A stretch of 8,916 nucleotides of DNA from an uncultured Acetatifactor sp. (GTDB lineage Bacteria; Bacillota; Clostridia; Lachnospirales; Lachnospiraceae): assembly GCA_910586485.1 (NCBI GenBank), contig CAJUIA010000056.1, positions 1-8,916 of the forward strand, in the 5' to 3' direction. Each line of letters starts with the position of its first letter. Position 1 is the first letter of the stretch. The notes under the pieces are model-generated. The model worked only from the letters and a program-made list of their open reading frames with translations. It did no database searches and was not told the origin of the DNA. This document shows positions 1 through 5,448 of this stretch, piece after piece. The position numbers were made by a program, and so were the translations under genes.

Positions 1-133
1 TCCCCACACAGCCCCATTTCCTCTCTGCCAAAGGCTTAGAGCTGTTGCTTCGCTCTGTGTCGAAAGTCAGACGGCAAATCAATCCCCCTCTGCGGATGCA
101 ATGGCAAAAGGTTTAAGCGGGCACTGGGAGTAA
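1..133 (+). other. Start-less open frame at window edge, unrecognised
   Basis: Reading from base 2, the plus strand stays open for about 43 codons and stops at the TAA at 131-133. No ATG with a ribosome binding site lies inside it, so it could only be the 3' end of a gene that begins before the window. The predicted peptide ends ...AKGLSGHWE and matches no family I recognise. An open frame of this length in DNA of moderate GC can occur by chance. It is listed only because nothing else explains bases 1-140. The minus strand here shows no supported coding frame. Confidence 0.15.
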
Positions 134-142
134 TCTCTTAAG

Positions 143-173
143 AAAAAGGCGTATCATATTTAGAAGATACGCC
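143..173 (-). terminator. Second intrinsic terminator, pointing left
   Basis: The arms GGCGTATC (148-155) and GATACGCC (166-173) pair perfectly over 8 bp around a 10-nt loop. On the minus strand they are followed by a run of five T's (A143-A147 on the plus strand). The plus strand has no T-run after the hairpin, so it works only leftward. It lies about 100 nt beyond the terminator that directly follows tRNA-Ser. It may be a backup for the same transcript, or may end something not visible here. Confidence 0.6.
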
Positions 174-272
174 AATACATAGGACAGAGTTCGAAAAGTG
201 CGTTTTTTGCATGAAAACGAACAATTTTTAGGAGAGAACAGAGGAAATATTCCTCAAGAAAGCGGGAAAATG

Positions 273-305
273 AAAAAAGCCCACAAGCGGCAAACCCGCT
301 TGTGG
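273..305 (-). terminator. Intrinsic terminator of the tRNA-Ser transcript
   Basis: A perfect 10-bp GC-rich stem, CCACAAGCGG (281-290) with CCGCTTGTGG (296-305), closes a 5-nt loop. Read on the minus strand it is followed by GC and then six T's (A273-A278 on the plus strand). It begins only 11 nt after the encoded CCA end of tRNA-Ser on the same strand, which is where a terminator for a single-tRNA transcript is expected. Confidence 0.9.
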
Positions 306-316
306 ACGTAAATTTC

Positions 317-407
317 TGGCGGAGAGTGTGGGATTCGAACCCACGTGCCCTGTAAAGGACAACTGCATTTCGAGTGCAGCTCGTTATGACCGCTTCGATA
401 ACTCTCC
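317..407 (-). tRNA. tRNA-Ser (anticodon CGA)
   Basis: A complete class II tRNA of 91 nt. The 7-bp acceptor stem is GGAGAGT (407-401) with ACTCTCC (327-321), then discriminator G (320) and a genome-encoded CCA (319-317). The anticodon stem CTGCA/TGCAG (379-375 and 367-363) encloses the loop CTCGAAA, giving anticodon CGA at 372-370, which reads serine codon UCG. The T arm is GTGGG-TTCGAAT-CCCAC. A long variable arm with its own stem, as in serine tRNAs, lies between anticodon and T arms. It stands alone, with a promoter on its 5' side and a strong terminator on its 3' side, so it is probably a single-gene transcript. Confidence 0.97.
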
Positions 408-431
408 GTGTCAAGGAATCAACATCCTCAT

Positions 432-458
432 TCTATAGCATTCCCCGTAAATTTGCAA
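432..458 (-). promoter_or_regulatory. Probable promoter of tRNA-Ser
   Basis: On the minus strand the -10 box TATAGA (437-432) is preceded by TGC, making an extended -10. A -35-like TTGCAA (458-453) lies 15 nt upstream, shorter than the ideal 17 but tolerable with an extended -10. Transcription would start near 425, about 18 nt before the tRNA 5' end at 407. The -35 box lies inside one arm of the 15-bp inverted repeat shared with the pfkA promoter. Confidence 0.6.
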
Positions 459-485
459 GTCCGAATTTCTCTTGCAAATTTACGG
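445..485. repeat. 15-bp inverted repeat between divergent promoters
   Basis: CCGTAAATTTGCAAG (445-459) and CTTGCAAATTTACGG (471-485) are perfect reverse complements separated by 11 nt. Neither strand has a T-run after the structure, so it is not an intrinsic terminator. Each arm contains one TTGCAA, placed as the -35 box of the leftward tRNA-Ser promoter (453-458) and of the rightward pfkA promoter (472-477). It could be an operator bound by a dimeric regulator, or a symmetric pair of upstream promoter halves. The repeat is certain; its function is inferred. Confidence 0.85.
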
Positions 486-500
486 CGGACGGGGTAAACT
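472..500 (+). promoter_or_regulatory. Probable promoter of pfkA and downstream genes
   Basis: TTGCAA (472-477) and TAAACT (495-500) are 17 nt apart, each matching four or five positions of the vegetative consensus. Initiation would fall near 507, giving an untranslated leader of about 85 nt before the pfkA start at 592. The -35 box overlaps the right arm of the 15-bp inverted repeat. No better candidate is visible between the tRNA and pfkA. Confidence 0.5.
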
Positions 501-591
501 TTTAATAAGCAAATACAGCTATTCAGAATCCGCTGGCAATAAGCCTCTGCGAAGCTTTGAATAGTCAGTAAATATTTCAGGAGGAATGCGC

Positions 592-1665
592 ATGAAAAGA
601 ATCGGTATGTTGACCAGCGGAGGGGACTGTCAGGCCTTAAATGCGGCAATGAGAGGCGTTGTAAAAACGCTGTATGCCAGCAAGGAGGAAGTGGAGATTT
701 ACGGCTTTCTGGACGGGTACAGAGGCCTGATTTACAGTAAGTTCAGAATGCTGACGGGAAAAGATTTTTCCGGTATTCTGACGAAGGGCGGCACCATGCT
801 GGGTACTTCTCGTACCCCCTTTAAGACCATAAATGACCCTGACGAAAACGGATTGAATAAAGTGGAGGCAATGAAGCAGAATTATTATAAGCTGCAGCTT
901 GACTGCCTTGTGATTTTAGGAGGAAACGGCACCCACAAGACGGCAAACCTTCTTCGGGAACAGGGACTAAATATTGTGACCCTGCCTAAGACCATTGACA
1001 ATGACCTTTGGGGAACGGACATGACCTTTGGCTTCCAGAGTGCGGTAAATATTGCCACCGACGCGATCGACTGCATTCATACCACGGCGGCATCCCATGG
1101 CAGGGTATTTATCGTTGAAGTCATGGGGCATAAGGTGGGCTGGCTGACTCTGAATGCAGGCATGGCAGGGGGAGCCGACATCATTCTGCTTCCGGAGATT
1201 CCGTATGAAATTGACAAGGTAATTGACAAGATTGAAGAGAGAGACAAAAACGGCAGCCGCTTTACCATTATAGCGGTGGCGGAGGGAGCGATCTCCAAGG
1301 AGGATGCGGCTCTTTCCAAAAAAGAATACAAGAAAAAGATGGAGAAATATCCTTACCCTTCCGTGTCCTATGAGGTGGCGGCAGCAATTCAGAAAAAGAC
1401 TGGCAGAGAGGTGCGTGTCACGGTTCCCGGACATATGCAGAGAGGCGGGAGCCCCTGTCCCTACGACCGTGTATTTGCCAGCCGTCTGGGAGCGGAGGCC
1501 GGCAAGCTGATTTTGGAGGGGCAGTATGGTTTTATGGTAGGCTATAAAAATCGTGAGATCGTGAAGGTGCCCCTGGAGGATGTGGCCGGTAAGCTGAAGA
1601 TGGTGGAGCCGGATGCAACTATTGTAAAAGAGGCAAAATTGCTGGGAATCAGTTTTGGAGATTAA
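592..1665 (+). CDS. pfkA: 6-phosphofructokinase, group III-like (357 aa)
   Basis: Phosphorylates fructose 6-phosphate to fructose 1,6-bisphosphate, the committing step of glycolysis, in the cytoplasm. Visible motifs are the phosphate-binding SGGD (9-12), GGNGT (110-114), PKTIDND (132-138) with the expected catalytic Asp136, MGH (178-180), EGA (231-233) and PGHMQRGGSP (279-288), which binds sugar phosphate. Gly113, at the position of E. coli Gly104, points to ATP rather than pyrophosphate as donor, while Lys133 is the residue seen in pyrophosphate enzymes; this mixture is known in group III enzymes. Asn112 replaces the usual Mg-binding Asp103. I chose ATG 592, not 586: AGGAGG (579-584) is 7 nt from 592 but only 1 nt from 586. 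dnaX starts 6 nt after the stop. Confidence 0.93.
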   Translation: MKRIGMLTSGGDCQALNAAMRGVVKTLYASKEEVEIYGFLDGYRGLIYSKFRMLTGKDFSGILTKGGTMLGTSRTPFKTINDPDENGLNKVEAMKQNYYKLQLDCLVILGGNGTHKTANLLREQGLNIVTLPKTIDNDLWGTDMTFGFQSAVNIATDAIDCIHTTAASHGRVFIVEVMGHKVGWLTLNAGMAGGADIILLPEIPYEIDKVIDKIEERDKNGSRFTIIAVAEGAISKEDAALSKKEYKKKMEKYPYPSVSYEVAAAIQKKTGREVRVTVPGHMQRGGSPCPYDRVFASRLGAEAGKLILEGQYGFMVGYKNREIVKVPLEDVAGKLKMVEPDATIVKEAKLLGISFGD

Positions 1666-1671
1666 ATCAAT

Positions 1672-3270
1672 ATGTCGTATACAGCGCTTTACAGAAAATT
1701 TCGTCCCGATACCTTTGCCGATGTAAAAGGGCAGGACCATATTGTTACCACCCTCAAAAATCAGCTGAAGGCCGGGCGGATCGGTCATGCTTACCTTTTT
1801 ACGGGTACACGGGGGACCGGTAAGACGACGATTGCCAAAATACTGGCCCGGACGGTGAACTGCGAGAATCCGACGGATGACGGTCCCTGCGGGGAGTGCC
1901 GGATCTGCAGAGCCATTGCCGCGGGAGCCAGCATGAATGTGATCGAGATTGACGCGGCATCCAATAACGGTGTGGACAATATCAGGGAGATCGTGGAAGA
2001 GGTGTCTTACTCTCCGGCAGAGGGGAAATATAAGGTTTATATTATAGACGAGGTGCATATGCTCTCCATAGGGGCTTTTAATGCACTGCTAAAGACCTTG
2101 GAAGAGCCTCCGTCCTATGTCATTTTTATATTGGCTACTACGGAGGTACACAAGCTGCCCATTACCATTCTTTCCCGTTGTCAGCGTTATGATTTTAAAA
2201 GAATTTCCATAGATACCATTGCGAAGCGGCTGGAAGAGCTGACCCAGGCGGAGAATGTACAGGTGGAGGAAAAGGCCCTTCGTTATATTGCAAAGACGGC
2301 GGACGGCTCCATGCGGGATGCTTTGAGCCTGCTGGACCAATGTATTGCCTTTCATCTGGGCAAGGAGCTGACCTATGATAAGGTGCTGGACGTGCTGGGG
2401 GCGGTGGATACGGAGGTTTTCAGCAGACTGCTTGCTTTCTGCCTTGACAGGGACGTGCCGGGCTGTGTCAGACTTTTGGAAGAAATCGTGATGCAGGGGA
2501 GGGAGCTGACCCAGTTTGTAGCGGATTTTACCTGGTATCTGCGAAATTTGATGCTGGTTCAGGCGTCGGACAACCTGGAAGACGTGATTGACATGTCTAC
2601 CGATAACCTGCGGCGGCTGAAGGAAGAAGCCGGCCGGATTCAGCCGGATCAGATCGTGCGGTATATCAGAATTTTCTCGGAGCTTTCCGGGCAGATTCGT
2701 TATGCGACCCAAAAGCGTATTCTGGTGGAGATTGCCTTGATCAAGCTCTGCAGGCCGCAGATGGAGACAAACGAAGAGGCGGTTTTAGACCGGATCCGGC
2801 AGATGGAGGATAAGCTGGAAAAGGGTGTGGTATACGCCGGACCGCCGGGAGGCGCAGCATATGGAAGTCCGGCAGGGGGCAGTTCTGCGGAGGCCGGGCC
2901 GGAGCGGCCGAAGATGGAGTGGCCCGCGGCGATTCCCGATGACGTGAGGTATCTCGTGTCGAAATGGCCCGCCATTGTCGGCAGTGCAGAGAATCCTATG
3001 AAAAGTTATATGAAGAATGCGAAATTAAGCCTGGGAAATGACAATAAGCTGGTTCTTGTGCTGGAGGATGGCCTTGCGTCGGATTATTTTACGCAGGATC
3101 CTGCCCATAAAGCGCAGCTGGAGAGGCTTTTGTCAGATTTTGCCTGCAAGGAGATTGAGGTCGTGATCCAGACCGTAAAGGCGCAGGAGGATTTTCAGCG
3201 GAATTACGTGGATTTGGCCCAGCTTGTCCGTATGGATATAGAGATAGAAGAGGATGAGCCGGAAAAGTAA
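1672..3270 (+). CDS. dnaX: DNA polymerase III subunit gamma/tau (532 aa)
   Basis: The ATPase of the clamp-loader complex, which places the sliding clamp on DNA and links the polymerases at the fork. The AAA+ core is complete: Walker A GTRGTGKT (45-52), zinc-binding cysteines 64, 73, 76 and 79, Walker B IIDE (124-127), sensor 1 ATTE (155-158), the SRC arginine-finger motif (168-170) and sensor 2 GSMRDAL (212-218). The clamp-loader collar domain follows to about residue 365, then a Gly/Pro/Ala-rich linker (about 399-425) and a C-terminal tau-like domain. I saw no clear slippery sequence for a shortened gamma form. The start is 6 nt after the pfkA stop with only a weak GGAG 11 nt upstream, suggesting translational coupling. 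ybaB and recR follow, the usual bacterial order. Confidence 0.97.
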   Translation: MSYTALYRKFRPDTFADVKGQDHIVTTLKNQLKAGRIGHAYLFTGTRGTGKTTIAKILARTVNCENPTDDGPCGECRICRAIAAGASMNVIEIDAASNNGVDNIREIVEEVSYSPAEGKYKVYIIDEVHMLSIGAFNALLKTLEEPPSYVIFILATTEVHKLPITILSRCQRYDFKRISIDTIAKRLEELTQAENVQVEEKALRYIAKTADGSMRDALSLLDQCIAFHLGKELTYDKVLDVLGAVDTEVFSRLLAFCLDRDVPGCVRLLEEIVMQGRELTQFVADFTWYLRNLMLVQASDNLEDVIDMSTDNLRRLKEEAGRIQPDQIVRYIRIFSELSGQIRYATQKRILVEIALIKLCRPQMETNEEAVLDRIRQMEDKLEKGVVYAGPPGGAAYGSPAGGSSAEAGPERPKMEWPAAIPDDVRYLVSKWPAIVGSAENPMKSYMKNAKLSLGNDNKLVLVLEDGLASDYFTQDPAHKAQLERLLSDFACKEIEVVIQTVKAQEDFQRNYVDLAQLVRMDIEIEEDEPEK

Positions 3271-3331
3271 ACTGTAAATTATAATGTCCGTAAACTAAAA
3301 TATTGAGAAAAACAAACCGGAGGATGAGAAG

Positions 3332-3676
3332 ATGGCAAAAAGGGGAGGATTTCCCGGCGGCGGAATGCCCGGAAACATGGCTAACCTGATGAAGCAGGCG
3401 CAGAGAATGCAGCGCCAGATGGAGGAAGGACAGAAGGAGCTGGAGACAAAGGAGTTTGTGGCCAAGACCGGCGGCGGAGCGGTAGAGGTGGCTGTGAACG
3501 GCAAAAAGGAGCTGCTGCGGCTTACCTTGGCGGAGGAGATCGTGGATCCTGAGGATATTGAGACGCTGCAGGATACAATCGTTGCCGCGGTTAATGAGGC
3601 CCTGCGCCAGGCGGAGGAAGCCGGCAGTGAGCTTATGGGCAAGATGACTGGAGGTTTAGGAGGCATGCCCTTCTGA
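3332..3676 (+). CDS. YbaB/EbfC family nucleoid-associated protein (114 aa)
   Basis: A small DNA-binding protein of the YbaB/EbfC family, which forms dimers shaped like tweezers. Its position between dnaX and recR is one of the most conserved gene orders in bacteria, and a link to recombination repair is usually inferred from it. The sequence shows a Gly/Met-rich flexible N-terminus (1-17), a long charged helix with MKQAQRMQRQMEE (20-32), the central beta region KTGGGAVEVAVNGKKEL (45-61) and a C-terminal helix ending in a Gly/Met-rich tail (102-114). GGAGG at 3319-3323 lies 8 nt before the ATG. Its TGA overlaps the recR ATG by one base (TGATG), so the two are probably translationally coupled. 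Confidence 0.95.
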   Translation: MAKRGGFPGGGMPGNMANLMKQAQRMQRQMEEGQKELETKEFVAKTGGGAVEVAVNGKKELLRLTLAEEIVDPEDIETLQDTIVAAVNEALRQAEEAGSELMGKMTGGLGGMPF

Positions 3677-4272
3677 TGGAGCTTTACAGCGGATATATCA
3701 ATAAGTTAATTGAAGAGCTTGCGGCGCTTCCAGGCATCGGCAGCAAGTCTGCCCAGCGGCTGGCGTTCCATTTGATCAATATGCCTCAGGACAGGGTAAA
3801 GCGGCTTGCGGATACCATGGTGGAGGCGAAGGCCAATGTGCGGTACTGCAGGGAGTGTTTTACCCTGACGGACAAGGAGGTGTGTCCGGTGTGTGCCAAT
3901 CAGAGCCGTGATCATAAGACGATTATGGTGGTGGAAAATGCAAGAGACCTGGTGGCTTACGAGAAGACAGGCCGATATGAAGGGGTCTATCATGTACTGC
4001 ATGGCGCTATTTCGCCCATGCTGGGTATCGGGCCGGGAGACATTAAGTTAAAGGAGCTGATGGAGCGCCTGCGGGGAGATGTGCAGGAGGTTATCATAGC
4101 TACCAACTCCAGCCTGGAGGGTGAGACTACGGCCATGTATATCAGTAAGATGATTAAGCCGGTTGGTATCCGGGTGACCAGAATCGCCAGCGGGGTGCCT
4201 GTTGGCGGAGATCTGGAGTACATCGACGAGGTGACGCTGCTGCGGGCTTTGGAGGGACGGGTAGAACTATAG
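3676..4272 (+). CDS. recR: Recombination mediator protein RecR (198 aa)
   Basis: Works with RecO, and in some contexts RecF, to load RecA on single-stranded gaps during recombinational repair. The domains appear in the standard order: helix-hairpin-helix LPGIGSKSAQRLAFH (18-32), a four-cysteine zinc finger (Cys58, Cys61, Cys70, Cys73), a Toprim domain opening with VVEN (85-88, Glu87 acidic) and continuing through GIGPGDI, and the C-terminal ASGVPVGGDLEYIDEVTL segment (181-198). The 198-residue length is normal for the family. Start and ybaB stop share the sequence TGATG. No feature of the protein looks degraded. Confidence 0.97.
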   Translation: MELYSGYINKLIEELAALPGIGSKSAQRLAFHLINMPQDRVKRLADTMVEAKANVRYCRECFTLTDKEVCPVCANQSRDHKTIMVVENARDLVAYEKTGRYEGVYHVLHGAISPMLGIGPGDIKLKELMERLRGDVQEVIIATNSSLEGETTAMYISKMIKPVGIRVTRIASGVPVGGDLEYIDEVTLLRALEGRVEL

Positions 4273-4290
4273 GAGAAAGGGGCGAAAATC

Positions 4291-5343
4291 ATGGCAGTGA
4301 AGATAACGAAAAGTATTTTTGGGAAATACCCGGACGGACGGGATGTAACTTTATATACAATGGAGAATGAAAGCGGCATGACCGTTGCGGTGACGGATTT
4401 GGGCGCGGCGGTGGTACGGGTGATCGTGCCGGATAAAAAGGGAAATTTAGCCGATGTAGTGCTGGGCTTTGACAGGGCGGAGGACTATATGGGCAATCCC
4501 AGCTTTTTTGGAGTGGTGATCGGCCCCAGCGCCAACCGGATCGGGAACGCTTCTTTTTGTATTGACGGTACGGCTTATCACGTGGATGTAAACGACAACG
4601 CAAACAATCTTCACAGCCACATGGATAAAGGCTATCATAAGCAGCTCTGGGAGGGCGAGGTGCGCTCGGAGGGCGTCAGATTTTCTCTGGAGGATGTGGA
4701 CGGAAATCTTGGATTCCCCGGCAATAAGCGAATCTCCGTGGAATACAGCCTGGGAGAGGACAACAGCCTGCGTCTTCATTATCACGGAACCAGCGATAAA
4801 CGTACGATTATTAATCTGACCAACCACACTTATTTTAACCTTGACGGCCACAACAGCGGCAGGATTGAAGAGCACGAGCTGTGTCTGAAGGCCTCCTGCT
4901 ATACGCCGGGAGATGCCGGCTCCATCCCTACAGGCGAGACGGTTAAGGTGCAGGGAACGCCCATGGACTTTACAAAACCGAAAAAGGTAGGACTGCAGAT
5001 CGGAGAGGATTTCGAACAGCTGCACTTTGCCGGCGGCTATGACCATAACTGGGTGATCGACGGCTGGAAGGACGACGGGGAAATCATTCATTTTGCAACG
5101 CTGACCGGTCCTGAAAGCGGCAGGATCATGAAAGCATATACTACGCTTCCGGGCGCACAGTTTTATGCCGGAAATTTTATTAAAGAGCAGCGGGGAAAGG
5201 ACGGCGCCGTTTACGGGCCCAGAATGGGGCTGTGCCTGGAGACCCAGTATTTCCCTGATTCCGTGAATAAATCAGAATTTCCTTCCTGCATTTTCGGAGA
5301 AGGCAGGGAATATGACTCGGTGACAGTGTATCAGTTTGGGTAA
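4291..5343 (+). CDS. galM: Aldose 1-epimerase (galactose mutarotase), 350 aa
   Basis: Interconverts the alpha and beta anomers of hexoses such as galactose, feeding the Leland pathway (galactose to UDP-sugars and glycolysis); cytoplasmic. The expected catalytic and binding residues are present: Arg83 (ANRIGN), His108 (NNLHSH), the catalytic acid His179 (NLTNHTYF), Asp241 (GGYDHNW) and the catalytic base Glu307 (LCLETQYFPDS). Length fits the family. The start follows the recR stop by 18 nt, with AGGGG at 4278-4282 placed 8 nt before the ATG, so it is likely co-transcribed with the replication/repair genes. No gal genes lie next to it in this window. A strong terminator-like hairpin follows. 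Confidence 0.95.
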   Translation: MAVKITKSIFGKYPDGRDVTLYTMENESGMTVAVTDLGAAVVRVIVPDKKGNLADVVLGFDRAEDYMGNPSFFGVVIGPSANRIGNASFCIDGTAYHVDVNDNANNLHSHMDKGYHKQLWEGEVRSEGVRFSLEDVDGNLGFPGNKRISVEYSLGEDNSLRLHYHGTSDKRTIINLTNHTYFNLDGHNSGRIEEHELCLKASCYTPGDAGSIPTGETVKVQGTPMDFTKPKKVGLQIGEDFEQLHFAGGYDHNWVIDGWKDDGEIIHFATLTGPESGRIMKAYTTLPGAQFYAGNFIKEQRGKDGAVYGPRMGLCLETQYFPDSVNKSEFPSCIFGEGREYDSVTVYQFG

Positions 5344-5397
5344 GAGATAAAAGAATGTCGAATATTTTTTCGTTTGACGCGACAAGGTATGCTAAAA

Positions 5398-5448
5398 ACC
5401 TCCCGCTGTCAATGCTATATTTACGGTATTGACAGGGGAGGTGTTTTT
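5398..5448 (+). terminator. Terminator-like hairpin that encloses the next gene's ribosome binding site
   Basis: CCTCCC (5399-5404) pairs with GGGAGG (5436-5441), and CTGTCAAT (5406-5413) with ATTGACAG (5428-5435), with a single bulged G at 5405; G-U and C-G pairs and an outer A-U extend the stem to about 17 bp around a 10-nt loop. A run of five T's (5444-5448) follows one G later. This fits an intrinsic terminator for transcripts arriving from galM. The 3' arm is also the GGGGAGG ribosome binding site of the LysM gene, whose ATG starts right after the T-run. Any read-through RNA would have that site base-paired. Confidence 0.75.
5413..5421 (+). promoter_or_regulatory. Possible extended -10 promoter in the hairpin loop
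   Basis: TGCTATATT in the hairpin loop matches an extended -10 (TGN plus TATATT at 5416-5421). The -35 position 17 nt upstream (5393-5398, TAAAAA) is poor. Initiation would fall near 5428, after the left hairpin arm, giving a 21-nt leader with an unpaired ribosome binding site. This is the only candidate I see for a promoter specific to the LysM gene. The call is an inference from sequence alone. Confidence 0.3.

Noticed and set aside
98..108. 11-mer GCAATGGCAAA shared with the leader fold at 8709-8719
   Set aside because: An 11-base match between two sites is expected several times by chance in a window of this length, and the surrounding bases do not fold alike.
144..215. 24-codon minus-strand frame beginning MQKTHF
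   Set aside because: No ribosome binding site, and it runs into the terminator hairpin at 148-173.
586..591. Upstream ATG as the pfkA start
   Set aside because: It lies 1 nt after the AGGAGG; the ATG at 592 has ideal spacing of 7 nt and gives the usual N-terminus MKRIGMLTSGGD.
967..2058. 363-codon minus-strand open frame across pfkA and dnaX
   Set aside because: It is antisense to two well-supported genes with intact motifs, and its product is low-quality sequence with no recognisable domain.
3280..3285. TATAAT between dnaX and ybaB as an internal promoter
   Set aside because: No TGN extension and no -35 box 16-18 nt upstream (AGCCGG there), so it is not supported beyond the hexamer itself.
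5359..5372. LexA-box-like CGAA-N6-TTCG upstream of the LysM gene
   Set aside because: It lacks the inner C and G of the Gram-positive SOS box (CGAAC...GTTCG), and no promoter fits around it.
5374..5448. TTG-initiated 25-residue extension of the LysM protein
   Set aside because: The extension would be translated through the hairpin, has no ribosome binding site and adds a Cys/Arg-rich peptide unlike a domain; ATG 5449 has a strong site.
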